Shown piece after piece: positions 1 through 6,787 of a DNA stretch of 25,597 nucleotides. The position numbers and the translations under genes were made by a program. The first letter of the stretch is position 1; every line of letters starts with the position of its first letter. The stretch covers positions 17,292 to 42,888 of the forward strand of contig DCYK01000029.1 in the NCBI GenBank assembly GCA_002331045.1, written 5' to 3'. Source of the DNA: Candidatus Saccharibacteria bacterium UBA2112 (GTDB taxonomy: Bacteria; Patescibacteriota; Saccharimonadia; Saccharimonadales; Saccharimonadaceae). The notes under the pieces were generated by a model. The model saw only the letters and a program-made list of their open reading frames with translations. It was not told where the DNA came from and did not search any database.

Positions 1-1260
1 AGTATGATCTTAGTCGTCTTTGCGTTTCCAATCCTGACCGGGACGCTCGGCATGCTGACACTCGACCGGACAATCGGCACGCATTTCTTTACGTCTGATA
101 TGGGTGGCAACCCGATGATGTATGTCAATTTGATATGGGCATGGGGGCATCCAGAGGTATATATCCTGATACTCCCAGCCTTTGGTGTGTTTTCAGAAGT
201 AGTGTCGACCTTTAGTCGAAAGCGATTATTTGGTTATACCAGCATGGTTATCGCGATTATGGCGATCACATTGCTATCGTTCACTGTGTGGTTACACCAT
301 TTCTTTACGATGGGCGCCGGTGCTAATGTGAATGCATTCTTTGGCATCATGACGATGATCATAGCGGTACCAACAGGAGTAAAGGTCTTTAATTGGCTGT
401 TTACGATGTTTCGCGGGAGAATCAGCTTTAAGACGCCGATGTTGTGGTTTATGGGCTTTATTACGACGTTCACCATTGGCGGTGTGACTGGTGTATTAAT
501 GGCGGTGCCGGGAATTGATTTTCAAGTGCATAACAGCCTGTTCCTTGTCGCGCATTTTCATAATATGATTATTGGCGGTGTGCTGTTTGGTGCGTTTGCG
601 GCACTTGCGTATTGGTGGCCAAAGTTTACTGGTTTTCGTTTACACGAAGGACTGGGTATCGCTGCGTTTTGGAGCTGGCTCGTCGGTTTTATTCTGGCGT
701 TTGGCCCGCTGTACATTCTCGGGTTAATGGGTGCTGTTCGTCGGCTTGATAGTTATGACGCGTCACTTGGATGGCAAGGGCTCTTTATTGTGGCAGGCGT
801 GGGTGTTGCGATTATTCTCCTTGGTGTGTTTTTCCAGGTACTGCAATTGGCATATAGTATATGGAAACGCAAGGAACTAGCTGTGGGACCGGACCCATGG
901 GATGCTCGAACGCTCGAATGGGCAATATCGACGCCAATTGCTGAGTATAACTTTGCAACGCTTGATGAAGTACATGAACGTGATGCATTTTGGGCATTTA
1001 AGCAATCAGGAAAACATCGCTCGGCGGCATACCATGATATTACAATGCCAAAGAATAGTGGGTTTGGTGTGTTGATTGCGGGCGCGGCATTTCTCGTGGG
1101 ATTTGCTGTGATTTGGCATGTTTGGTGGCTGGCTGTGATTGCGTTTGTTGTGCTGATCGTGCTGATCATCTGTGTCGGTATGCGTGAAGATATCGAGCGA
1201 ACGATTCCAGCGGAGCGAGTTGCAACTATCGAGAATAAACTGTGGGGACATCGATCATGA
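1..1260 (+). CDS. cyoB: Cytochrome bo3 quinol oxidase subunit I, 5'-truncated by the window edge
   Basis: This is the heme-copper catalytic subunit, which oxidises quinol, reduces O2 to water and pumps protons in the cytoplasmic membrane. The frame is open from base 1, so the gene starts upstream; about 419 C-terminal residues are visible, against roughly 660 in E. coli CyoB as I recall it. Counting from the ATG at 4, visible signatures are WGHPEVY near residues 47-53 (CuB ligand His with the cross-linked Tyr, and the D-channel Glu), the HHFF pair near 98, PTGVKVFNW near 122-130 with the K-channel Lys, and HFHN near 185 (heme ligands). The C-terminal GPDPWDARTLEW and HERDAFW stretches also match CyoB rather than a generic cytochrome c oxidase. 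It ends in an ATGA overlap with cyoC. A cyoA gene is expected upstream but is outside the window. Confidence 0.97.
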   Translation, partial: SMILVVFAFPILTGTLGMLTLDRTIGTHFFTSDMGGNPMMYVNLIWAWGHPEVYILILPAFGVFSEVVSTFSRKRLFGYTSMVIAIMAITLLSFTVWLHHFFTMGAGANVNAFFGIMTMIIAVPTGVKVFNWLFTMFRGRISFKTPMLWFMGFITTFTIGGVTGVLMAVPGIDFQVHNSLFLVAHFHNMIIGGVLFGAFAALAYWWPKFTGFRLHEGLGIAAFWSWLVGFILAFGPLYILGLMGAVRRLDSYDASLGWQGLFIVAGVGVAIILLGVFFQVLQLAYSIWKRKELAVGPDPWDARTLEWAISTPIAEYNFATLDEVHERDAFWAFKQSGKHRSAAYHDITMPKNSGFGVLIAGAAFLVGFAVIWHVWWLAVIAFVVLIVLIICVGMREDIERTIPAERVATIENKLWGHRS

Positions 1261-1844
1261 GTGAGGCAGCTACTGAACAAAAACAATTATTGAAGCGAAC
1301 ATCTATTGGTTTCTGGCTGTATCTCATGACGGATTGTTTGCTGTTTGCGAGTTTGTTTGCGACCTATGTCGTTATGCGCGATGCGACGGCGGGCGGTCCA
1401 AGTGGGATTGATATTTTTGAGATGCCATTAGTACTGGCCGAAACAATCATCCTGCTTACTAGTAGTCTGGCATGCGGTTTGGCGCTCGTCGCGCTCGCGA
1501 CAAAAAACATGCGACAGCTTCTCGTGACACTTAGTCTCACGTTCATGTTGGGGGCGGCCTTTCTTGTCATTGAAATCAGTGAATTTGCAAAGCTGATCGG
1601 CGAGGGTTATGGACCGCAGGCGAGTGGCTTTTTGTCAGCATTCTTTACGCTGGTTGGCACGCATGGTGCGCACGTGTTTATTGGCTTGCTATGGCTAGCG
1701 ATTTTGTTCGCGACATTTATCCGCCGTGGGATTACGGATAAATTAACCCGACAGCTGACACTTTTTGGCCTGTTTTGGCACTTCCTTGACCTTATTTGGA
1801 TATTCGTCTTTACGGTTGTGTACTTGATGGAGGTAGTAACATGA
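1257..1844 (+). CDS. cyoC: Cytochrome bo3 quinol oxidase subunit III
   Basis: A 195-residue membrane protein, close to the 204 residues of E. coli CyoC. It is the non-catalytic heme-copper oxidase subunit III that stabilises subunit I. About five hydrophobic helices are visible, with FASLFATYVVM near residue 30 and GTHGAHVFIG near residue 135, followed by a conserved WHFLDLIWIF stretch near the C terminus; these are subunit III hallmarks. I start it at the ATG overlapping the cyoB stop (ATGA), which implies translational coupling. An in-frame GTG at 1242 would add five residues inside cyoB and is less likely. It overlaps cyoD the same way at its 3' end. Confidence 0.95.
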   Translation: MSEAATEQKQLLKRTSIGFWLYLMTDCLLFASLFATYVVMRDATAGGPSGIDIFEMPLVLAETIILLTSSLACGLALVALATKNMRQLLVTLSLTFMLGAAFLVIEISEFAKLIGEGYGPQASGFLSAFFTLVGTHGAHVFIGLLWLAILFATFIRRGITDKLTRQLTLFGLFWHFLDLIWIFVFTVVYLMEVVT

Positions 1845-2182
1845 GTCCGGTGCGGTATATTATAGGCTTTTGTTTGTCGCTGGCGCTCACAATAGTCGCG
1901 TACGTTATTGCTGTCTACTATCCCGAGCATCAGTGGGCGCTAGCCCTCCTTGGTTTATTAGCGGTGACTCAGTTAGCGGTGCAGCTGACATACTTTTTGC
2001 ACTTGGGTGAGGAAGTTGGGCCGCGTCTCAAGCAACTCTCGTTCTTGTTTATGGCCGCAATTTTGATGATTATTATTATCGGTTCAGTTTGGATTATGAG
2101 TAATCTTAACGAGCGTATGATGCACTTTACTCCAGATGAAAAGACGAACTATATGCTAAAAGAATACGACAAAGGATTTTAA
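1841..2182 (+). CDS. cyoD: Cytochrome bo3 quinol oxidase subunit IV
   Basis: A small membrane protein of 113 residues (E. coli CyoD is about 109) with three predicted helices. The middle one contains QLAVQLTYFLHL, corresponding to the conserved CyoD helix. It has no redox centre and helps assemble the CuB site of subunit I. The ATG at 1841 sits in an ATGA overlap with cyoC and has a GGAGG-like site just upstream (about 1830-1835). An upstream in-frame codon at 1796 lies deep inside cyoC and is rejected. Position and size leave little doubt, although the sequence family is fast evolving. Confidence 0.92.
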   Translation: MSPVRYIIGFCLSLALTIVAYVIAVYYPEHQWALALLGLLAVTQLAVQLTYFLHLGEEVGPRLKQLSFLFMAAILMIIIIGSVWIMSNLNERMMHFTPDEKTNYMLKEYDKGF

Positions 2183-2186
2183 GGAC

Positions 2187-2459
2187 ATGAAAAGAATTAT
2201 CGTCGACGTTCGAGAGCCGGCCGAATATGCGACAGGGCATATTGAAGGTGCTCTGAATATACCACCGGCAACTATTATGAACGGTGCGCCCCAGCTAGCA
2301 GAAATCGAAAAAGATACCGAAATTATCTTGTACTGCGTATCGGGCAGCCGATCCAATGTTTCGTCGCATATATTGCGCCAACAAGGATTTGCGAATTTGG
2401 TAAATGGCATCAATATGCAGCAAGTCGCAGCAAAATATCATCTGGAAATCACAAAATAA
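2187..2459 (+). CDS. Single-domain rhodanese-like protein
   Basis: A 90-residue protein consisting of one rhodanese domain: an N-terminal DVREPAEYATGHIEGALNIP stretch (residues 7-26) and a catalytic Cys50 in the CVSGSRS active-site loop. Rhodaneses move sulfane sulfur through a persulfide on this Cys; the physiological acceptor cannot be read from sequence. There is no signal peptide, so it should be cytosolic, unlike periplasmic PspE. It starts four bases after the cyoD stop and is probably cotranscribed with the oxidase, so a link to sulfide or thiol stress during respiration, or to oxidase maturation, is possible but only inferred from position. AAAGGA at 2171-2176 is the likely ribosome site. 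Confidence 0.9.
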   Translation: MKRIIVDVREPAEYATGHIEGALNIPPATIMNGAPQLAEIEKDTEIILYCVSGSRSNVSSHILRQQGFANLVNGINMQQVAAKYHLEITK

Positions 2460-2464
2460 TCACT

Positions 2465-2470
2465 TATAAT
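2465..2470 (+). promoter_or_regulatory. -10 element (TATAAT) of the PspC gene, leaderless type
   Basis: A perfect TATAAT ends seven bases before the ATG at 2478, so the transcript should begin at the start codon. A weak -35 (CTGGAA, 2442-2447) lies 17 bases upstream inside the rhodanese gene. Confidence 0.65.
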
Positions 2471-2477
2471 AAGAGCT

Positions 2478-2684
2478 ATGACAAAAGAACCAAAGAGACT
2501 CTATCGTTCACGTAAAGATCGTAAAATTGGCGGAGTATGTGGAGGTATTGGTGAATACTTCAATATTGACCCGACGGTTGTCCGACTGATAGCGGTATTA
2601 CTTCTATTGCCTGGTGGACTACCCGGTCTGATTCCGTACATTATTCTCTGGGTTGTTGTTCCAGAAAACCCTCGGCAAAAATAG
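2478..2684 (+). CDS. PspC-domain membrane protein
   Basis: A 68-residue protein that is almost only a PspC domain: a basic N terminus (KRLYRSRKDRKIGG), the signature GGVCGGIGEYFNIDPTVVRL (residues 18-37), one hydrophobic helix, and the terminal WVVVPENP. PspC domains belong to membrane-stress (phage-shock) systems in other bacteria; here there is no pspA or pspF nearby, so the role is uncertain. It follows the rhodanese gene but has its own TATAAT at 2465-2470, seven bases before the ATG, so it can be transcribed as a leaderless mRNA. Confident on the domain, not on function. Confidence 0.93.
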   Translation: MTKEPKRLYRSRKDRKIGGVCGGIGEYFNIDPTVVRLIAVLLLLPGGLPGLIPYIILWVVVPENPRQK

Positions 2685-2692
2685 CGCAAAGT

Positions 2693-3259
2693 CTATTTTT
2701 GTAGCTTCTGCGTATACCAAACGAGTTTCTCGATTACTGCGTTTAGCTGCGCCTGGGGGCCGTATGGATTATCACGTAGTTCTGGCTTGAGTTCGTCATT
2801 ATCATCAAAAGCTTTTGCGACCATTTCACTAAAGAATAGGGCTTGGGGGATCGTAATAGCACCGACACCGGGTAGAGCCATACGTAGGCTGGCGATTGCT
2901 TGTGCGCCGCCACTCACGCCATGTGCCGCCAGGGCGACCGGCTTGTCCTCGATTTCATAGGCGAGGACATCAATAGCATTTTTTAGTACGGCCGACGTCG
3001 ATCGGTTGTATTCTGGTGTCACAAAAAAGTATCCATCAAATTCAGCTACTTTCTCTAGCCATTTTTTTGTCTCGGCATCGGTTTTTCGTTCAGGATTGTA
3101 CCGTGGACTAATTGCTTCATTTAGAAACGGCATTGGATAATCGCGCAGATCAAGTAACTCTACATCGGCTTTGTGCTCGATGTTTTTTGCGATCCATTTT
3201 GCTAATCGATCGGTCTGACGTCCTTCGCGTGTACTGCCAATAACAACTGCTATCTTCAT
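2693..3259 (-). CDS. NAD(P)H-dependent FMN reductase / flavodoxin-like quinone or azo reductase
   Basis: A 188-residue cytosolic flavodoxin-fold protein. The phosphate-binding loop GSTREGR is at residues 8-14, and the family motif TPEYNRSTSAVLKNAIDV runs from about residue 80. Relatives (YieF/ChrR, AzoR-type NADPH_dep_FMN_red family) transfer two electrons from NAD(P)H through FMN to quinones, azo dyes or metals; the natural substrate here is unknown. The start is the ATG at 3259 because the upstream in-frame ATG at 3271 lies inside the Shine-Dalgarno sequence GGAGGAAATA. Its promoter (TTTACT-17-TATACT on this strand) is covered by an 18-bp palindrome, so repression by a dimeric, possibly redox- or quinone-sensing, regulator is likely. 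It converges on the PspC gene with eight bases between them. Confidence 0.88.
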   Translation of the reverse strand: MKIAVVIGSTREGRQTDRLAKWIAKNIEHKADVELLDLRDYPMPFLNEAISPRYNPERKTDAETKKWLEKVAEFDGYFFVTPEYNRSTSAVLKNAIDVLAYEIEDKPVALAAHGVSGGAQAIASLRMALPGVGAITIPQALFFSEMVAKAFDDNDELKPELRDNPYGPQAQLNAVIEKLVWYTQKLQK

Positions 3260-3294
3260 TATTTCCTCCACATTGTCTTAAATTATCTTTGACT

Positions 3295-3323
3295 AGTATA
3301 GCCAATTTACTATACATAGTAAA
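3295..3323 (-). promoter_or_regulatory. Promoter of the FMN reductase gene overlapped by an 18-bp palindrome
   Basis: On the minus strand TTTACT (3318-3323) and TATACT (3295-3300) are 17 bases apart. The palindrome TTTACTAT-AC-ATAGTAAA (3306-3323) covers the -35 and part of the spacer, which is the geometry of a repressor operator. The cognate regulator is not evident. Confidence 0.75.
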
Positions 3324-3370
3324 GTAAAAAAATATTTAGCATAACACTGTGTCACAGCGTAAACGTACCG

Positions 3371-3376
3371 TACAAT
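3371..3376 (+). promoter_or_regulatory. -10 element (TACAAT) of the downstream conserved gene, leaderless type
   Basis: TACAAT ends seven bases before the ATG at 3384 and there is no Shine-Dalgarno sequence, so a leaderless mRNA is expected. A short palindrome CTGTG-T-CACAG lies just upstream (about 3347-3357) and could be a regulator site. Confidence 0.55.
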
Positions 3377-3383
3377 ATGTATT

Positions 3384-3881
3384 ATGGCAAAAGTCATTCA
3401 TGTTCGTGATTCTCTGCAAATCTATGGCTATACGCTTGATCAGTCGGTTGGCAAGCATTTTGATCCAGCATTTACACCGGACCTCACTCCGCAACAGATG
3501 CTAGAGTTGGGTGTATTTGGCGGGCATTATTTCCAGGGCGAACACGATGAATTTCCGGCAAGCTGGTTTGTTAACGCAAAAATGAGTGATACGCATGATC
3601 CATCGTTAAATTATTTTGGTGTCGATGCTAGCCAATCGCGCCAAGAATGGCAGCGCAAAGGTTGGATACATGAGCAAGATCCGCGCGGATGGTTTCAATG
3701 GTATTGTCGGTATTACCTAGGCCGTCGCAGCGATGATGACACACGACAGATGAAACGCTGGAAGGCAATGCGACGGCATGTTGGACAAATAAAGGCAGCA
3801 TGTTCGCCTGGTGACGAATCATGTCGTCCAGCTCAACGACAGGCATTACTGCACTGGGCCTACGATAGCCGCACCATCTAA
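3384..3881 (+). CDS. Conserved protein of unknown function, aromatic-rich
   Basis: A 165-residue soluble protein with no signal peptide or membrane segment. It resembles a widespread uncharacterised bacterial and eukaryotic family that I recognise only by pattern. The family landmarks are TPQQMLELGVFGG near residue 35, EFPASWF near 55, a DPSLNYFGVDASQSRQEW stretch near 72, DPRGWFQWYCRYYLGRR near 100, RQMKRWKAMRRHVGQIK near 122 and the C-terminal LLHWAYDSR. The density of Trp, Tyr, Arg and His and the absence of any nucleotide-binding motif do not suggest a known enzyme class. It is a single-gene transcription unit with its own promoter, convergent with the next gene. I assign no function. Confidence 0.85.
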   Translation: MAKVIHVRDSLQIYGYTLDQSVGKHFDPAFTPDLTPQQMLELGVFGGHYFQGEHDEFPASWFVNAKMSDTHDPSLNYFGVDASQSRQEWQRKGWIHEQDPRGWFQWYCRYYLGRRSDDDTRQMKRWKAMRRHVGQIKAACSPGDESCRPAQRQALLHWAYDSRTI

Positions 3882-3910
3882 TTAAATCAGTACGTGGTCA
3901 TAAGGAACGG

Positions 3911-4531
3911 TTAGTTCGTTTGTTGTGACTTCAGTGCGCCAGCTATCTGCGTATCCCAGAACCTTCGATCCCATTTGTTGGCTTTTTGGGTTTCGACGAA
4001 TGCTTCCATACGGCACAAATCGAACACTACATGTCCGACAGCTGCCATCGCCTCAATGCCAACTAGATGCTCATCGTATAACTGCGGCTCCTGGTCGGTA
4101 GCTGCGCCATCACTTGATCGTGGACCTTCTTCAGTTCCTAATATTTTTCTATAGTATTCTGGTTTCCTCGGGTTATCTTGATCGGTTGGAATCATGAGGC
4201 TATCGAACGTATCCGGCACTTTGCTGCGATGCCTACGCAGGGCCGATTGCACTAATATTGCGTCGGGGAAGCGACCTACCTGAATATTCTTACCAAGCAT
4301 ATGTTTGGTAGGTGTGAAGAGCTTCGTCTTGTTATAGTTATCGATAGTACCAACACCTTCAGGGATAGTGAGCGGGTGGGGTTTGGATATGGCTAGGTCG
4401 GTAATTTGGTGAAGAACATCAGCGATCACTTCCGCACGGTCTTTTATCTCGGGGGAGATGTCGTGTTGCGTTGTTTCTGACGCTTGCGATCGGTCGTTGT
4501 AACCCGGTCGCGTACTCGACTCGAGTGTCAT
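3911..4531 (-). CDS. Hypothetical protein
   Basis: A 206-residue soluble protein that I do not recognise. The first 25 residues are polar and probably disordered; the rest is mixed alpha/beta in composition with no transmembrane helix. Residues 27-50 look helical, and a helical C-terminal stretch contains GIEAMAAVGHVVFDLCRMEAFVETQK. The coding status is supported by length and by a promoter placed exactly for a leaderless start: TTGCAC (4561-4566), a 17-base spacer, TACGAT (4538-4543), then six bases to the ATG. It is divergent from the PurM homologue. Function unknown. Confidence 0.7.
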   Translation of the reverse strand: MTLESSTRPGYNDRSQASETTQHDISPEIKDRAEVIADVLHQITDLAISKPHPLTIPEGVGTIDNYNKTKLFTPTKHMLGKNIQVGRFPDAILVQSALRRHRSKVPDTFDSLMIPTDQDNPRKPEYYRKILGTEEGPRSSDGAATDQEPQLYDEHLVGIEAMAAVGHVVFDLCRMEAFVETQKANKWDRRFWDTQIAGALKSQQTN

Positions 4532-4537
4532 AGATCC

Positions 4538-4566
4538 ATCGTACGCCTAAGTTAGCATAAGTGCAA
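4538..4566 (-). promoter_or_regulatory. Promoter of the hypothetical gene, leaderless geometry
   Basis: Minus-strand TTGCAC, a 17-base spacer and TACGAT, with six bases to the ATG at 4531. Neither hexamer is perfect, but spacing to each other and to the start codon is ideal. Confidence 0.5.
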
Positions 4567-4585
4567 ATCATTAGTCATGTCTGCT

Positions 4586-4615
4586 CTGTCAAAGTAGCAA
4601 CGAGAGAGGTATAAT
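4586..4615 (+). promoter_or_regulatory. Promoter of the PurM-homologue gene
   Basis: CTGTCA (4586-4591), an 18-base spacer and a perfect TATAAT (4610-4615). The start point should be near 4622, giving a leader of about 40 bases with AAAGGG (about 4651-4656) as ribosome site. This leadered design contrasts with the leaderless neighbours. Confidence 0.65.
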
Positions 4616-4662
4616 GGCTGTCGAGGGTTGATCTTTTCACCACTACACAGAAAGGGACACTC

Positions 4663-5796
4663 ATGTCCGATCTGTACGCCCAAGCGGGTGTCAATATTCA
4701 GGCTGGCGACGATTTCTCTGAGATCGCTGGTCGACTCTGTCAGTCCACCTACGAGAACTGCAAGTTTGTCACTGTACACAACTTTTCGAAAGGCAACTTT
4801 CGGGGGCCCCGACCGTTCAAGGTTGAAGAAGGTCGTGGCTTCTACTTCGATGCGGGACCAGATGGCGTTGGGACCAAAGTTGGTCTGTATGACGCGCTGA
4901 TCCATCACCCAAAGGCGGCACGCGATCTGGTGGCAATGACCGCGGGTGACATCACTCGGTATGGAGGTCTGCCGGCGGTATTTTGGAATATCCTCAGTGT
5001 TCGCTCGCTGGATGATCCCGGTACCTCTCGGTTTCAACTATTCACTCGCACGCTCGAGGAGTTAATCGCCGCAGGCAACGAAATCGACATGGTCATCCAT
5101 AAGGGTGAGACCGCCGAAAAGGGGGACTTTGTTGGAACCGATAGCAAGCATCCGTACGCACCGTTCGACTGGGAAGCTGTGGCATTCGGTATCTGTCATC
5201 CGGACAAACTGATCTACGGTGACCGGGTGCGGGTAGGCGACGTTGTTATCGCCCTTCGGGAAGACGGGTTTCGCAGCAATGGCATCAGCCTGGTTCGCAA
5301 AGCATTCCTTCGTCAGCATGGTTTGGACTACCAGGCAAGCAAGCGAGCACATCGCGATTTGCTGTTAGCTGCCGAGCCTTCTGTGCTGTACGACAAAATG
5401 CTGACCACGGCCCATGGGTGGTACAACACGGATCTGGAGCCGCTGTTTGATTTGCGCTTAATTGCGCACATCACAGGTGGAGGCATGGGGAAGTTCGCTG
5501 AACTGTTACGACCAACTGGTTTGTCGGCAGTGCTGTACGATCTCTACGAACCGCCAGAGATCATGCAAAAGTGCGCACGCTGGATGGACGTACCAGACGA
5601 CCAGTTCTATCGCACCTGGAATGGCGGACAAGGTATGCTGGTTGTCATACCGGCCGACCAGGTCGATGCGTTTCTTCGGCACTCGAGCAGTTTTGGTATT
5701 GCCGCGCAGGTATGTGGCGATATCACGTTCTCGACCACGACTTCTGTGGTCGTGACATCACAACTACATGTAGGTGAGAAGGCGATCTTTGACTAA
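4663..5796 (+). CDS. purM: PurM homologue (AIR synthase / phosphoribosylformylglycinamidine cyclo-ligase family)
   Basis: A 377-residue cytosolic protein; PurM proteins are typically about 345. PurM closes the imidazole ring of 5-aminoimidazole ribonucleotide using ATP. Family features in order: YAQAGVNIQAG at residues 5-15, DGVGTK at 67-72, DLVAMTAGDI at 88-97, HKGETAEKGDFVGTD at 146-160 (the family's GGETAExP, with the first Gly replaced by Lys), SNGISLVRKAF at 205-215, HITGGGMGKF at 269-278 and RTWNGGQGM at 317-325. No other purine gene is in the window, so a true role in de novo purine synthesis is uncertain; it may act on another substrate, as some PurM-superfamily proteins do. The gene is visibly richer in G+C and C/G-ending codons than most neighbours, suggesting transfer. 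It is followed by hairpins. Confidence 0.85.
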   Translation: MSDLYAQAGVNIQAGDDFSEIAGRLCQSTYENCKFVTVHNFSKGNFRGPRPFKVEEGRGFYFDAGPDGVGTKVGLYDALIHHPKAARDLVAMTAGDITRYGGLPAVFWNILSVRSLDDPGTSRFQLFTRTLEELIAAGNEIDMVIHKGETAEKGDFVGTDSKHPYAPFDWEAVAFGICHPDKLIYGDRVRVGDVVIALREDGFRSNGISLVRKAFLRQHGLDYQASKRAHRDLLLAAEPSVLYDKMLTTAHGWYNTDLEPLFDLRLIAHITGGGMGKFAELLRPTGLSAVLYDLYEPPEIMQKCARWMDVPDDQFYRTWNGGQGMLVVIPADQVDAFLRHSSSFGIAAQVCGDITFSTTTSVVVTSQLHVGEKAIFD

Positions 5797-5816
5797 CGCG
5801 CGGCTATGTCGCGCGT
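5796..5816 (+). terminator. GC-rich hairpin at the purM stop
   Basis: ACGCGCG and CGCGCGT form a perfect 7-bp stem around a seven-base loop, immediately after the stop codon. There is no U-tract, so it is a 3' stabiliser or a weak terminator rather than a classic one. Confidence 0.45.
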
Positions 5817-5817
5817 G

Positions 5818-5850
5818 CCACACTGCTGTCGCAACCCGGCAGCAGTGTGG
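5818..5850 (+). terminator. Second hairpin downstream of purM, probable terminator
   Basis: CCACACTGCTG and CAGCAGTGTGG form a perfect 11-bp stem with an 11-base loop two bases after the first hairpin. What follows is only mildly T-rich (TCTCATCGCTTTAG). The two tandem hairpins probably end the purM transcript. Confidence 0.6.
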
Positions 5851-5901
5851 TCTCATCGCTTTAGTTTATAGTAATTATGATTTCAAATACGAATGATTTG
5901 T

Positions 5902-5977
5902 TATGACAGCACCCTCGGGTGAGGGCCTGTCATATAACAGTTCCTTCCGAGGGTGTAAGGACAGATGGTGCTCTGTC
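5902..5977. other. Structured intergenic element with alternative hairpins
   Basis: TATGACAG (5902-5909) pairs with CTGTCATA (5927-5934) and encloses CCCTC/GAGGG (5912-5916/5921-5925). The left arm CACCCTCGG (5910-5918) can instead pair perfectly with CCGAGGGTG (5947-5955), so the two folds exclude each other. A third hairpin, GACAGA/TCTGTC (5960-5965/5972-5977), is followed by TTGTTGGTT. The element lies between convergent genes; it may be a bidirectional terminator or a small RNA. I cannot match it to a known RNA family. Confidence 0.5.
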
Positions 5978-6018
5978 TTGTTGGTTGTAGACCGACGGTA
6001 GCGGCCTGGTGTAGGTTG

Positions 6019-6633
6019 CTACCTGCGGTTTGTGTGTGAGAGCTCTCGACGTCGGCATGCCACCGCAAGTTGCAGCTCGATCAGCTGAACGATCTCGCCG
6101 GTAGAGAAAGTGCGTTTGCGCATTCCTCGGCCGGAGGTACCCGACCTGTACAGTCTGACCGAAACGAGACCGCCTTCTAGTTCCCAGAACCCGGCGTCAC
6201 ATGCCGGGAGCTTTACTTCCCGCACTGCTTCCGTCAGGTCAAAGCCCGGATCGACAACCCATTTCACACTCAGCCCTGGCTCGTTGCCCCGGACTCGTCT
6301 GATCGGTGCATTGTGGATTGGCGTGACGTTGGCTGCGAGCTTGCGGACCTCATCGATCCATTCCTTCAACGGACGCGGTGACTTCACCTCGACGTTGCGC
6401 TTGTTGATGCGGACCGCCAGTTGGTGGTCTGGCTTTGCCTGCATCAGCAGATCGCGCAACCAGACTTTCCAGAACCGGTTCAGCGTGCCTCGCCCTCGAC
6501 GGGTTGGCTCGAACAGTACGCCGTCGGGGATCCGTTTGATCACCAAGTAGGCAGGCTGATTCGGCCTCCATCGGACGAGGATCGGAAAATCAACCTCGAC
6601 CTGATCGGTCGCAACCGTAATCGGCATGGTCAT
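6019..6633 (-). CDS. Hypothetical basic protein in a GC-rich island
   Basis: A 204-residue soluble protein rich in Arg and Trp with no recognised domain. Visible features are an N-terminal beta-like segment (VEVDFPILVRW), a basic patch RRGRGTLNRFWKVWLRDLL around residues 45-63, a second basic patch near 77-90, and a positively charged C terminus ending in RR. Nucleic-acid binding is possible from charge alone. A ribosome site AAGGAG lies four bases before the ATG at 6633; the ATG two codons downstream (6627) is an alternative start with ten-base spacing. Its base composition is clearly more GC-rich by eye than most of the window, as for the PurM homologue, which points to foreign origin or an older shared island. 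Function unknown. Confidence 0.72.
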   Translation of the reverse strand: MTMPITVATDQVEVDFPILVRWRPNQPAYLVIKRIPDGVLFEPTRRGRGTLNRFWKVWLRDLLMQAKPDHQLAVRINKRNVEVKSPRPLKEWIDEVRKLAANVTPIHNAPIRRVRGNEPGLSVKWVVDPGFDLTEAVREVKLPACDAGFWELEGGLVSVRLYRSGTSGRGMRKRTFSTGEIVQLIELQLAVACRRRELSHTNRR

Positions 6634-6667
6634 ATAGCTCCTTGTTACTCATGCTCCGCTCACTCGA

Positions 6668-6690
6668 TACCGAGCGGCAAGAGCTCGGTA
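6668..6690 (-). other. Hairpin in the leader of the GC-rich hypothetical gene
   Basis: TACCGAGC (6668-6675) and GCTCGGTA (6683-6690) form a perfect 8-bp stem with a seven-base loop. It lies about 35-60 bases before the minus-strand start codon at 6633 and downstream of the GNAT-like gene, so it could be a terminator of that gene or a leader structure of the next. Confidence 0.4.
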
Positions 6691-6787
6691 GAATTACTAG
6701 GACGAATATATTAAACCATAGAATACAGTTGGTTACAAATATCTAAAGGTTTTTATTGCACAGTCCATGTCGGAGCGGTGCGATGTG

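Noticed and set aside
753..1286. Minus-strand open frames opposite cyoB and cyoC
   Set aside because: They lie opposite strongly conserved oxidase subunits, have no recognisable domain and are explained as shadows.
5902..6023. A tRNA, RNase P, tmRNA or 6S RNA in the hairpin-rich gap
   Set aside because: No cloverleaf, no GAGGAAAGTCC-type core and no tag-peptide frame could be found, so it is left as an unassigned structured element.
6110..6714. Plus-strand open frames across the GC-rich hypothetical gene
   Set aside because: High G+C lengthens open frames by chance. The minus-strand frame is longer, has AAGGAG and ends next to the hairpin region.
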